In this document: one piece after another, positions 20,861 through 31,805 of the stretch
Numbering within the stretch: position 1 is the first letter of the stretch
Layout: each line of letters begins with the position of its first letter
Origin: Garcia nutans
Lineage: Eukaryota; Streptophyta; Magnoliopsida; Malpighiales; Euphorbiaceae
Direction: 5' to 3'
NCBI GenBank assembly: GCA_947685225.1
Contig: CANTUV010000004.1
Coordinates: forward strand, 10,819,001-10,883,000
Length of the DNA stretch: 64,000 nucleotides
Notes under the pieces: generated by a model
The model's database searches: none
Told to the model about the DNA's origin: nothing
What the model saw: the letters and a program-made list of their open reading frames with translations, nothing else
Position numbers and translations under genes: made by a program

Positions 20861-22831
20861 TGTAGACCCTTAATTTTTATCAAGTCTAGTCCAAAGATTT
20901 TAAAATGGTCCAAAATAATTTTTGTGGTATTTATTATTTATTTTAATATTTATTTTATTTAATATTTATAATATTTATAATATTTATTATTTATTTTTAA
21001 TAATATAATAATATTTGTTTTTAATAAAAATTAAAATAAAAAGTAAAAAAATAAAAAATCGGACTAATCAGCGAGCGACGCGAGGTAGCGCTGCAGCGTG
21101 CGGCAATTGGCTGCTGGCAGCCAACTCGCTGTAGGCCCAATTCACCCCTGGCTTGGATGCCAAGCACGCAGCAGCACCCAGTAGCCTCGCCAGCTCATAC
21201 AGTTTTTTGACTAAACCTTATTTTACACGATTTTAAAATTTTATTTCCTAAATAATTTTATTTTCTTAACCAATTAGTATTAGGTTTTTATTTTTTTCTT
21301 ATAAATACCACATTAAAACAATTATTGAGGGGACTTTGGAGAATTTCTTGGACGGGATAATTTTTTTTTAAAAGAGGCAGAGAGTCTTTTCTTTCGTGGC
21401 AGAGGAAGACTCTAAAACTTGGACAATTTTCAACGAGAAGATTTTTAGCTAAAAGACAATAATCAAGGCATTAAACAAGTTGTGATTGTCTCAGTGATTC
21501 GCTACTCTAAAATTTTCATCTAACAATTTTGGTGGAGCCTTCAAATATAGGTATGTTTATCTAACTTTGTTCATCAAAAATCATCTTCATCCATTAGTTA
21601 TTGATCCATTAAAATTAATAAATTGTAACTTTTAAAACTTATGCAATAATTATGAAAACCAACAGATAATGTTTTTAATTTCTTTTGAAGACACAGTAGC
21701 CTCATCCTTTTTCAACATAATCATAGTAGGTATTATTTTTTTAATTTCAAAAACTTTTAAATTCTGTTTTCATAAAATTCAAACCATAATTCACTTAAAA
21801 TCATAAAACCCTAATTAAGTTTATTTTCCAAAATATATCACAGTAGCTATCCTTTCAAAAACAAATATAATAGTGTTAGTTTTCTTAGAAATCCAAAAAC
21901 CCTAGTTTACTTCAAACCCTAATCTATTTTGTTAAAACCCTAATCAATTATTTTTCTTTACTTAATCACACAGTAGCATAATTCTTTTAAAAAATAACTA
22001 TAATATTAGTTCCTTAAAATTTCAAAACCCTAGCTTTTAAATATAAACTCCAAAACCATAAATATTATTTAAAAAAAATCCTAAATTGATACATAAACCT
22101 AAACTTGCATCTTTATTTGCTTCATTATTAAATGAACATTTATTATATATTTTTATTTGTGATTTATTTAAATCTTCGATTTATATCTTCAATGAATGAT
22201 TTAATTATGATGAATGGTTGGTTGGTCATTTTTATTGATTTGTTTTGGCTTCAAAACAATGTAAGAGGTATGTCTCCATGTTTTGGATACCTCATGTATT
22301 GAGCATAATGTAATTTAATTTATTTCAAGTTTTTGATCAATGTAAAGGATACGTTTCCACTAGTTAGTGGTATCCTATTTTATTTATTTTTTTGGACATT
22401 GAAGAATATTAAAGGCATGTTTCCATCCATGGATGGGTGTCTATTTGTTTGTTTTGTTTGAATATTATTGTGATTATAAATAAAGTATTTGTTTATTCTT
22501 ATGATTGCATGTAATATGGATAATATCATTATATTTAAGAATTTTATAATATTAAGACGTAAAAAGGAGGCCGGTTCTAATGAACCAGGTGCTGTGGGGG
22601 TGCTGGACCATTTCTCACCTTCCCCACGCATACTTAACTTTTCAACCCAATAGGAGGTTGGGGATTCCTTAGGAATTGAGTCATCCACCCCTTTCTTTTT
22701 TCCTTGCCCATCCGGGTGGCCACTCCATTTTTTTTGGGTTTATGCCCGTGTTCTCTAAGGCCCTGAGCCCAACAGTGCCAAAGTCGCAAGAACCATTCCA
22801 GTTGGAGTGGGGACGAAAATCCTCGCTCATA
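20861..22831 (+). repeat. T1 5' LTR
   Basis: Starts TGTAGACCCTTAATTTTT like the T2 LTRs and ends GCTCATA (CA mutated to TA). It contains a GC-rich island (about 21060-21195) unlike that of T2, a TATA box TATAAATA (21300-21307), a strong donor-like AG|GTATGT (21551) and a conserved distal part (about 22560-22831) shared with T2. About 1971 bp. Confidence 0.85.
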
Positions 22832-23964
22832 GTGGCAACACCACTAGAGATAAGAGAAGTTGATTCCATTGGTCTTTGTATTATTCTATTCTTTCTTATT
22901 ATGATATTGTCCATTGCATCATTTAGTTTGCGTTGTGTGCATGAGTTAGGACACCCGTGATACTCGTGTTGTGTCATGTAAAGGATACCATACTTTCACT
23001 CAAGGTATGGAGATCAAGCATGACATAACCACTCATAGCCTTGTACCATTTGGTATATACTTGCTATGGAAATCTAAAACATTCCAACCCAAAGACTTAA
23101 GCTCATGTAATTGACCTAGTACTTTCCTTAGGTTTTTACCCCAAATGCTTGTTGTTTGACTATGATTGGTATATCTTGGTTTAAACCATGGCGTATTTGG
23201 TTTGTTCTTTTTCTAATATGACCTACCTATATTGTAAGCTCAAAAATAATTCTTTTCCTTTAAGATCCAAAAGACCAAAACCATTTTTAAAATTTTCAAA
23301 AAGGTCATTGGATAATGAAACCTTTCAAGATGGGTCAAAAATCTTTTTACACCTTTTGACCCAGACAACCAAAATTATTTTCCACTTCATCTAAAAGAGC
23401 TTACAAATATTTAGGTCAATTATGAAATACCAAAAATTTATTGTGAGCCTAGCTTATACCAAGAATTATTAACCATGGGCATATTTTTGGCATGAATCAC
23501 TGGTTACTTTTTCAAATAAAGAAATCTATTTATGATAAAATTATTAATTTTACTTTAATTCAATAGAGCATAAAAGCTATTTTAGCTGAGATTCAATCGA
23601 TTAAAGCCTAATTAATGAGAGTTATCATGGACCGACTTCTATGTTAGAAAATTCAACTATTGGTTAAACCGTCTGAGAGAACTTTTTAAAACTAAAATAT
23701 CCCATGTTGGTATTTTGTTGACCATATACCTAGGAAAAGAGACTCGCCATTCGTGTGTGGAAGTTATAAGGTTGGAAGGGACGTCCTAATTATCTTTCTT
23801 TGCTTGTTATTTGTGCATACATGCATACACGCATTGCATAACATATCATTGATCCTTTCTTGCTCACAGACCTGGAGTACAGTAGCTCAAGGGAGTATGA
23901 CAAGCCCTCTTATGCCAGTGACATAGAATCCAGTAGTGATTCAATTACTTTCTCACCAAGAACA
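22832..23964 (+). other. T1 primer site (decayed) and untranslated leader
   Basis: Positions 22833-22850 correspond to the T2 primer site with several substitutions. The rest is leader without coding signal and is collinear with T2 leader (26237-26353 plus 34786-35839). An acceptor-like T-rich stretch ending in CACAG at 23878-23879 lies 86 nt before the gag start. Confidence 0.7.
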
Positions 23965-24050
23965 ATGGAGCCCGAATAAATTCAACGAATGGGGGATGAC
24001 GCCCTCGACACTAAAATGGAAGAGCTAAAGGAGGCCCTGGCTAAGACCAT
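23965..24050 (+). pseudogene. T1 gag N-terminus, cut by T2
   Basis: ATG at 23965 opens MEPE, then a stop (TAA 23977-23979). The frame continues as a helix-rich N-terminus matching T2 gag, and is cut after ACCAT (24046-24050), the TSD of T2. Gag resumes after the second ACCAT at 42999-43003. Confidence 0.85.
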
Positions 24051-26217
24051 TATAGACCCTTAATTTTTGACCCAATCCGATCCAATATGCTTTATTTAGT
24101 CCAAAATGATTTTTGTTGTTAATTAGTCCAAAATAATTTTAATTAAATAATTTTTACCTTAATATCTAATTTTTATTAATAAAAAATAAAAATAAACAAA
24201 TAAAAATAAAAATAAAAGTCGGAGTCGGAAAAAAAATCGGCAGCGAAAAGTGGTTGCGCGGGCCTGTGAGTTTCGCCCGCAGGAATTTCCTACGGGCCCG
24301 GCTGGCACGCCCACGGGCCCAGCAGCACAGTTTTTGCCAGTGCAAAATTTTTCAACGCAATTTTTTGAATCCTAATCCAATTAGGTTTTAATTTCTTTTT
24401 TTATTAATATTACTTACCTTAATTAATTAGGAATAAACAACCTAAAAACCACTATAAATAAGGACCAATTAAACCAAATCAAAGGAGGAAAAAAAATACA
24501 CAGTGACTTTAGGATTTGAAACCAAATCAAGGAAGGAAAAGGAAAAACTCAATTCAATTGATATTAATAGCAACAGTAGCACGGCAAAAAGAAGAAAGAG
24601 GAGAATCAAAGCTTGTCTTTGGAGCTAGTTCATCCAAGAAGAGTTATTTTTTGGAGAATCAACAAAAGAAGGTATGTTTTAATTCTTTTGATTTATGTTT
24701 TACAATAGCCAAATCTATAAAATTTAAGTTTTCAAATAAAAAATCTTAGAACTTTAATTTAGTTTTTCCAAGATTTCTACATTAAAACGTGAACTTCTTT
24801 TCTAGAAAGACTTAAAATTGTTATTTTTTCTTCTTAAAAATCTTAAAACACTCATTTAACATATTTTTCAACAAAACCAAAATAAAATTCTGTTTCATTT
24901 AAGATTTTAAATTAGGTTCTTTTTCATTCAAAAAACCTTAAAAAACACCTTTTCTACTTATAAAAACTTCAATCCGTGTGTTTAAATTCATAAAACCTCA
25001 TAAAATATGAAATTGATATTTAAAACTCTAATTTAAATCTTTTACCCGAGAATCCAATTTCAAAGCCTAAAATCCAAAAATCATCTTTTAAACCTAAAAT
25101 AATAAACCCTAACCCTTTAAAACCTTAAACCCTAACTTTTTCTAAACTTTAAACCCTTTAAAAAATAAAAAACATAAAAACATAAAAAAAAAGTCAAAAA
25201 AGTCACAGTACCTTAAATAATTGTTTAAAATCATGAATTAAAAATATTTCAAAAGTGTCTAAAACTCAAGTTTTATTATTTCATCATTCAAATCTTTATT
25301 TTTTTAATCAAAGTGTCTTGCCAACCTTTAAAAAACATAAAACCTAATCTATTTTAATTACCTAAAAAGTCAGAGTAGCTTAAACTTTAGAATTTCCAAA
25401 GCCTTAACACATGAGATAAATAACCCTAAATAGAAATAGTAGCTATACTTGAACTTTTATTTGTTTTCTTCAATTCCATATTTATTTATACCTTGATTTA
25501 TTTCTTATGCTTTAATTTATTTAATTTTAATACTTGATTTATTTAATTTATCATGGATGTTTGTTTTATATTATTGGTATTTAAATACTTTTAATGAATG
25601 ATTTATTTATTATGGATGATTATTTACTTTTATCAATCAATTTAGACTTCCAAAAGATGTAAGAGGTATGTTTCCACTTGGTGGGTACCTCATTAGTTAA
25701 ACATCATGTAATTTAATTTTCTCTTCTATTTTAGAACCTTTGTAAAGGGCATCTTTCTACCTTTTGGTGGGTGTCCTATCTAGGCATGTGATGTAAGGAC
25801 ATGTTTCCATCCTTGGATGGGTGTCCATTTATTTGTTTTGTTTTGTTTGGACATTGCTTTGATTTTAATACAATGATGCTTTCTTTTTATTGTGTGTAGT
25901 ATGGATAATGTTATTATACTTAAGAATTTTATAATATTAAGACCTGTAAAGGAGGCCAGTTCCAATGAACCGGGCGTTGTAGGGGTGCTGGGCCATTTCT
26001 CACCTTCCCCACACGTACCCAACTTTCCGAACCCATTAAGGGGTTGGGAATTCCTTAGGAATCGAGTCATCCACCCCTTTCTTTTTCCCGGCCCGTCCGG
26101 GTGGCGACTCCATTTTCTCCTGACTTAGGTTCGTGTTCTCTAAGGCCCCGAGCCTAAACAGTGCCGAAGTCGCAAGAACCATTCCACCGGGAGTGGGGGC
26201 GAAAATCCCCGCTCACA
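24051..26217 (+). repeat. T2 5' LTR
   Basis: Begins TATAGACCC (TG mutated to TA; the 3' copy keeps TG) and ends GCTCACA. GC-rich island about 24235-24320; TATA box TATAAATA at 24453-24460; donor-like AAG|GTATGT at 24672. The last 300 bp are well conserved with T1. The 3' LTR is nearly the same except in the GC island. Confidence 0.9.
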
Positions 26218-26218
26218 G

Positions 26219-26236
26219 TGGCGACTCCACTAGGGA
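26219..26236 (+). promoter_or_regulatory. T2 primer-binding site
   Basis: TGGCGACTCCACTAGGGA begins one base after the LTR end. This differs from the initiator-Met site of the Tekay and copia elements and resembles the tRNA-Arg type site described for Tat/Ogre elements (from memory; the tRNA match was not computed). Confidence 0.7.
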
Positions 26237-26353
26237 TAAGAGAAGTTGATTCCGTTGGTCTTTATATTATTCTATTCTTTCTTATAATGATATTATCCAT
26301 TGCATCATATTAGATTGCATTGTGTGCATGAGTTAGGACGCCCGTGTTACCCG

Positions 26354-27779
26354 TGTTAGGAAATCATAGAGATCACTGCAAACAAAAACACGCAGCGGAA
26401 AAATATTTGATCTCTGATTTCCCACCAGGATCCATGCTGTTCGTTTAATTCGACAAAAGTGTTCAAAGAACTAACCTGTTGATGATTCGAAATCACAGTT
26501 TGGAAGAGATGCCTCGATCGCGAAACACCCTCTATCGCGTATCCACACGAATGCTACCGTTTGGAGTGCTAGCTCTCTGCAACGGCGAAGGCTGGAAAAA
26601 CGTTTTCTCTAAAAACGTATTAGGGTTACCTTTTTCGTTCCTCTTTGTTTTATTGTTACCTCTGAGAAGACTTAACGTCTGGAGTGAATATAATCACTCC
26701 AGAATCCAATTCAAAATTGGATACGGAAAGTCAAATTCAGAATCCAAGTCTAATTTGGATTCTGAATACATTATCTAATAATATATATAATTGGATAAGG
26801 TAAGTCAAATTCAGAATCCAAATCTAATTAGGATTCTGAATATATTATCTAATAATATATATATATAAAAACGAAAATAATAATAATAATAAATATTAAT
26901 ATCTAATATTAATATTATTAATATTATATCCAGCCCAAAACGCATTCTTGTGTGTGACCCGATAGGCCCATATTAATTGGCAGTCAATTTAATCTCTATT
27001 AAATCAACAAGTCATAATTGGCCTCTAGCAAGGTGTTACAACTACCCAATTAATATAAGGAATGTCCAATTTGCCTAATAATAGTATATGCATTAATCCC
27101 TTTGTCACACGATATCTAGCTTGAACATAAGTCATGGTCAACGTCATACTTATATTGTCCAAACTTATGATTACTCGATCTCCAAGTAGACTGATAAAAA
27201 CAAATGAAATTGATCACACTATCAATTCATTTGAGCACGGCCATGCATTTCACAGTCTCACTTATCGAGGGGCCCAAAAGATATCTCTCTCAAAGAGAGG
27301 GACAAATTCTATCTTGATTGTTCATTATCCTCTACATAATTTCTATCATATATGAACATAACCTTTATTACTATCCAGTTACGAATAATGTTTGATCATG
27401 TCAAAATATAATAGTCCTTATATTGGAAACTATGACAATCTCAAGTCAAAGAATTAATACATAACTATCATGAGATTTACTTATGACACTAACCCATGTA
27501 GTAATCTCATGATGGGTCTATCCAATACATTGTTCTCTAACAAGTATCTATGAAATTGATTTGTATCACTATACACATAACCATCTAATGATTATCAAAT
27601 CAATGTTCATACTGGTTAAGAATTATTTTTTTTTATCTCTATAACAATAATAAACCAGGGACAAATATCAAAATTGTGTAACATGCAAACAAACAATAAT
27701 GATAATAAAACCTCATTTATTAATAATGAATGTATAACATAAAGATCCAAATAAATGGCCTAGGGCACATACACTAACA
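26354..27779 (-). repeat. C1 3' LTR
   Basis: In plus coordinates it runs TGTTAGGAAATC to CACTAACA; on the element strand it starts TGTTAGTG and ends CCTAACA. 1426 bp. Contains AT-rich palindromic stretches (about 26770-26930). Short plus-strand open frames inside it are not genes; the same ones recur in the other LTR. Confidence 0.97.
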
Positions 27780-27790
27780 ATCTCCCACTT
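27780..27790 (-). promoter_or_regulatory. C1 polypurine tract
   Basis: On the minus strand AAGTGGGAGAT directly precedes the LTR start TGTTAGTG. This is the usual plus-strand primer position and lies about 10 nt after the pol stop. Confidence 0.85.
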
Positions 27791-27799
27791 GCACTAGGC

Positions 27800-30619
27800 C
27801 TACAAATTTCTAAGACCCATAGATCTAGTGTGCTGATCATGCTTGACCCGTGAGAGAGGCTTTGTTAATGGATCTGCTATGTTATCATTTGTGTCAACTT
27901 TGCATATCTTGATATCTCCTCTATCGATAATGTCTCGAATGAGGTGAAAACGCCTGAGTATATGCTTAGACCTTTGATGAGATCTAGGCTCTTTTGCCTG
28001 TGCTATGGCACCATTGTTGTCACAATAAATGTCCACAGGATTTGCAATGCTAGGCACCACTCCTAGCTCAGTGATGAATTTCTTCAACCAGACTGCTTCC
28101 TTAGCTGCATCTGATGCTGCTATATACTCAGCCTCTGTTGTAGAATCAGCCACAGTGCTTTGTTTTGAGCTCTTCCAACTAACAGCTCCACCATTCAATG
28201 TGAATGTAAAACCTGACTGCGATCTAAAATCATCTATGTCAGTTTGGAAACTAGCATCTGTGTAACCATTTACAACTATCTCATCTTCCAAACCTCCATA
28301 AACCAAGAATACATCTTTAGTCCTTCGAAGGTACTTAAGAATATTCTTGACAGCTGTCCAGTGACCTTCACCGGGATCAGCTTGAAATCTACTAGTTGCG
28401 CTTAATGGATATGAGACATCTGGTCTAGTACATAGCATGACATACATAATAGATCCTATAGCAGAAGCATAAGGAATCTTATTCATTCGATCTCGCTCAT
28501 CAGATGTCATAGGACATTGACTCTTGCTGAGATGAATGCCATGAGACATAGGCAAGAATCCCTTTTTGGAATCTTGCATGTTGAACCTCTTCAACACTTT
28601 ATCTATGTATGTACTTTGACTCAGGCCAATTATCCTTCTAGATCTATCTCTATAGATCTTTATACCAAGGATATAGGCAGCCTCACCTAAGTCTTTCATT
28701 GAGAAAGAATTCCCTAACCAAGTCTTAACCTTTTGCAAGGTAGGGATATCATTCCCAATGAGTAATATGTCATCCACATATAAGACTAAAAACACTACTG
28801 CACTCCCACTAACCATCTTGTAGACACAAGGTTCATCTTCATTCTTGATGAAACCAAAGTTCTTAACCGTTTCATCAAAACGAAGATTCCAGCTTCGAGA
28901 TGCTTGCTTCAATCCATAAATGGATTTTTGAAGCTTGCAAACCTTTGTAGAATTCTCAGGATTTACAAAACCCTCAGGTTGTGTCATATACACATCCTCA
29001 AGCAAGTTTCCATTAAGGAAAGCGGTTTTGACATCCATTTGCCATATCTCATAATCATAGTATGCTGCAATGGAAATGAGAATTCTAACAGACTTAAGCA
29101 TAGCAACTGGTGAAAAGGTTTCATCATAGTCTATACCATGAGTTTGCTTGAAACCTTTTGCAACAAGCCTTGCTTTATAGGTCTGCACATTCCCATCCAT
29201 GTCAGTTTTCTTCTTGAAAACCCATTTGCAACCAATAGTCTTAATACCCTCTGGAGGATCAATTAAAGACCAAACTTGGTTGTCAAACATAGATTGCATC
29301 TCAGATTTCATGGCTCCAAGCCATTTGTCTGAATCTGGACCTGACACAGCTTCTTGATAGGTAGTAGGCTCATCTTGATCTATGAGCATTACTTCACTAT
29401 CATCAGTCACAAGAAATCCATATCTCTCTGGATGACGACGTGTCCTATCAGACCTGCGAGGGATTTGTGTTACATCTTCAGACTCCACAACTATTTGTGG
29501 TTCTGAAATAGGCTCTATAGACGGCTCAATGATTTCTTGTGGTACTTGAGTTTCCTCAAGTTCTACTATACTCCCACTAGTTCTCTTAGAAAGAAATTCC
29601 CTTTCCAAAAAGATCCCATTTCGAGCAACAAACACTTTGTTCTCTGAAGGAGTATAGAAATAGTATCCTTTAGTTTCCTTAGGATACCCCACAAAATTAC
29701 ATTTGATAGACTTTGGAGCTAACTTATCTGAAACTGGTCTTTTCACATAAGCTTCACAACCCCAAATCTTAAGAAAAGACAAACTAGGTCTTTTCAACCG
29801 CCTTAGATGGTGTCTTTTCAATGGTGTCTTACCTGTCCATATCTCATATGGTGTCTTTTCAACCGCCTTAGATGGTACACGGTTCAGAATGAATGCAGCT
29901 ATCTCTAAGGAATAACCCCAAAAAGATAAAGGAAGATCCGCTTGACTCATCATTGATCGAACCATATCTAATAGAGTTCGATTTCTCCTTTCAGAAACTC
30001 CATTCCACTGTGGAGTTCCTGGAGGAGTCAGTTGTGAAACAATTCCACAATCCCTTAGATGATCATCAAACTCTTGGCTCAAATATTCACCACCTCGATC
30101 TGATCGAAGTAGTTTAATTGTTTTACCAAGTTGATTTTGTACTTCATTTTGAAAAGTTCTAAACATTTCAAAAGACTCATGCTTATGTTTCATTAGGTAG
30201 ACATAGCCATACCTACTGAAATCATCAGTAAAAGTAATGAAGTATCGAAATCCTCCTCTGGCACTAATGCTAAAAGGACCACATACATCTGTATGTATCA
30301 AGCCCAATAAATCATTAGCCCTTTCACTATGACCAGTAAAAGGATCCTTTAACATCTTACCAAGCAAACAAGACTCACATGTTTCAAATGATTCAAAATC
30401 AAATGAATCTAATAATCCATCTTGATGGAGCTTAGAAATGCGTTTCTCATTTATATGGCTAAGGCGACAATGCCATAAATAAGTAGGGTTTAACTCATTT
30501 GGCTTAGTTCTCTTAGAAGTTATGTTATAGATATAATTACCATTAGAATCATCAAGATTAAGGATATAAAGGCCATTATAAGAATTTGCAATACCATAAA
30601 GCAGATCATTTTTTATCAA
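27800..30619 (-). CDS. C1 pol: integrase, reverse transcriptase, RNase H
   Basis: 939-codon open frame on the minus strand, out of frame with gag by one base. GAG-pre-integrase zinc site H50/H55/C81/C84; integrase D111, D174, E210 (35-residue spacing); RT about 445-690 with YVDD at 614-617; RNase H with D788, E829/E831 and D867, ending ADPLTKPL-like. Catalytic residues appear present. A 12-residue stretch about 263-278, between WTGK and RPSLSF, looks like an in-frame templated insertion (23-bp repeat at 29789-29811 and 29854-29876). The frame is open to a TTG at 30619, but translation probably comes from gag, so the shift likely blocks or reduces pol output unless slippage occurs. Confidence 0.93.
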   Translation of the reverse strand: MIKNDLLYGIANSYNGLYILNLDDSNGNYIYNITSKRTKPNELNPTYLWHCRLSHINEKRISKLHQDGLLDSFDFESFETCESCLLGKMLKDPFTGHSERANDLLGLIHTDVCGPFSISARGGFRYFITFTDDFSRYGYVYLMKHKHESFEMFRTFQNEVQNQLGKTIKLLRSDRGGEYLSQEFDDHLRDCGIVSQLTPPGTPQWNGVSERRNRTLLDMVRSMMSQADLPLSFWGYSLEIAAFILNRVPSKAVEKTPYEIWTGKTPLKRHHLRRLKRPSLSFLKIWGCEAYVKRPVSDKLAPKSIKCNFVGYPKETKGYYFYTPSENKVFVARNGIFLEREFLSKRTSGSIVELEETQVPQEIIEPSIEPISEPQIVVESEDVTQIPRRSDRTRRHPERYGFLVTDDSEVMLIDQDEPTTYQEAVSGPDSDKWLGAMKSEMQSMFDNQVWSLIDPPEGIKTIGCKWVFKKKTDMDGNVQTYKARLVAKGFKQTHGIDYDETFSPVAMLKSVRILISIAAYYDYEIWQMDVKTAFLNGNLLEDVYMTQPEGFVNPENSTKVCKLQKSIYGLKQASRSWNLRFDETVKNFGFIKNEDEPCVYKMVSGSAVVFLVLYVDDILLIGNDIPTLQKVKTWLGNSFSMKDLGEAAYILGIKIYRDRSRRIIGLSQSTYIDKVLKRFNMQDSKKGFLPMSHGIHLSKSQCPMTSDERDRMNKIPYASAIGSIMYVMLCTRPDVSYPLSATSRFQADPGEGHWTAVKNILKYLRRTKDVFLVYGGLEDEIVVNGYTDASFQTDIDDFRSQSGFTFTLNGGAVSWKSSKQSTVADSTTEAEYIAASDAAKEAVWLKKFITELGVVPSIANPVDIYCDNNGAIAQAKEPRSHQRSKHILRRFHLIRDIIDRGDIKICKVDTNDNIADPLTKPLSRVKHDQHTRSMGLRNL

Positions 30620-31805
30620 AAATAGAACATTTCTTATTCTTAATCAAAAATGAATAACCTTCATCATCCAAAACAGATACTGAAATAAGATTCCTACTCA
30701 TAGTAGGAACATAAAAGCAATTGTTCAAAATTAACAAAAACCCATTGGGCATAACAAGCTCATAAGTTCCTACAGCTATAGCAGCAACTCTTGCTCTATT
30801 GCCAACACGTAGGTCCACTTCGCCCTTCTTCAGCATCCTACTCCTTTTGAGTCCCTGCATATTTGTACAAATATGAGATCCACATCCGGTATCTAATACC
30901 CAGGAAGAAGGAATAGATAAATTAATTTCTATAACATAAATACCTGAAGATGTAGTCGCACTACCCTTCAACTTCTTTAACTCATCCAAATAGAGTTGAC
31001 AATTTCTCTTCCAATGCCCAGGCTTGTTGCAATGGAAACAAGTCCCTTCCTTAGGAACTTTAGCCTTAGGTACAGGTTTTGGTTTAGCTTGTCCCTTGGA
31101 CCCTTTAGCACCTTTTGCCTTACCCTTGCCTTTAGTATCTTTGGCTTTCTTTTTCATTTGTTTAATATTGACATTCAATATTTGGGTAGGCTTTTTGATA
31201 TTCCCCTCAGCAGTTTTGAGCATACCATGTAGCTCAGGAATGGATTTCTCCATGTCATTCATGTTATAGTTCATGACAAACTGTGAGAAACTGCTAGGCA
31301 ATGAATGTAGGATCAAATCCGTGGAGAGTTCTAAACTCAGGGGATATCCAAGTCTAGCAAGGTGATCTAGATAGCCTTTCATCTTCAAAACATGAGCACT
31401 AACAGATTCACCTTCAGACATTTTGCAGTCAAATAATGCAACAGCGGTGTTAAACCTATCTTGCCTAGCCTGTTGTTGGAAAGCTTGTTTGAGATGCACA
31501 CTCATCTCATAAGCCTCTAAGTGTTCCAGATCCTTCTGAAGTCCTGGACACATAGTAGCCAACATAAGACATCCTATGTCATTGGAATCATCCACATGCT
31601 TCTTATGCTTACTCTTAGCAGCATTAGAAGCATCGGCAGGAGGTGGGTCAGGGATAGCTTCATCAAGCACGTAGGACTTTTTCTCTTGTTTGAGAACAAT
31701 TCTCAGGTTCCTAAACCAGTCAACAAAATTAGTCCCACATTCTTTCAGTTTTTCCTTCTCAAGGATAGATCGCAGTGATAAGGTGGAATTGTTATTAGCA
31801 GCCAT
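30606..31805 (-). CDS. C1 gag with protease motif
   Basis: Minus-strand frame of 399 codons from MAANNNST (ATG complement at 31803-31805); the frame extends eight codons further upstream to 31829, but this start fits copia Gag better. Counting from 31829: gag core about 20-210, basic Lys/Gly tract 225-255, CCHC knuckle C264-C267-H272-C277, protease WVLDTG with D313. It then ends early at a TGA after an A-run (about 30606-30617); removing one A would join it to pol. Gag packages the element RNA in cytoplasmic particles. Confidence 0.93.
   Translation of the reverse strand: MAANNNSTLSLRSILEKEKLKECGTNFVDWFRNLRIVLKQEKKSYVLDEAIPDPPPADASNAAKSKHKKHVDDSNDIGCLMLATMCPGLQKDLEHLEAYEMSVHLKQAFQQQARQDRFNTAVALFDCKMSEGESVSAHVLKMKGYLDHLARLGYPLSLELSTDLILHSLPSSFSQFVMNYNMNDMEKSIPELHGMLKTAEGNIKKPTQILNVNIKQMKKKAKDTKGKGKAKGAKGSKGQAKPKPVPKAKVPKEGTCFHCNKPGHWKRNCQLYLDELKKLKGSATTSSGIYVIEINLSIPSSWVLDTGCGSHICTNMQGLKRSRMLKKGEVDLRVGNRARVAAIAVGTYELVMPNGFLLILNNCFYVPTMSRNLISVSVLDDEGYSFLIKNKKCSIFDKK

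Noticed and set aside
27134..27355. 73-codon plus-strand frame that recurs identically at 34141-34362
   Set aside because: Both lie within the two C1 LTRs, so duplication is due to the LTRs rather than to a gene pair.
30606..30619. Programmed -1 frameshift signal between C1 gag and pol
   Set aside because: The bases do not form a canonical slippery heptamer in the gag frame and no downstream pseudoknot was evident; copia elements of this type usually use one frame.
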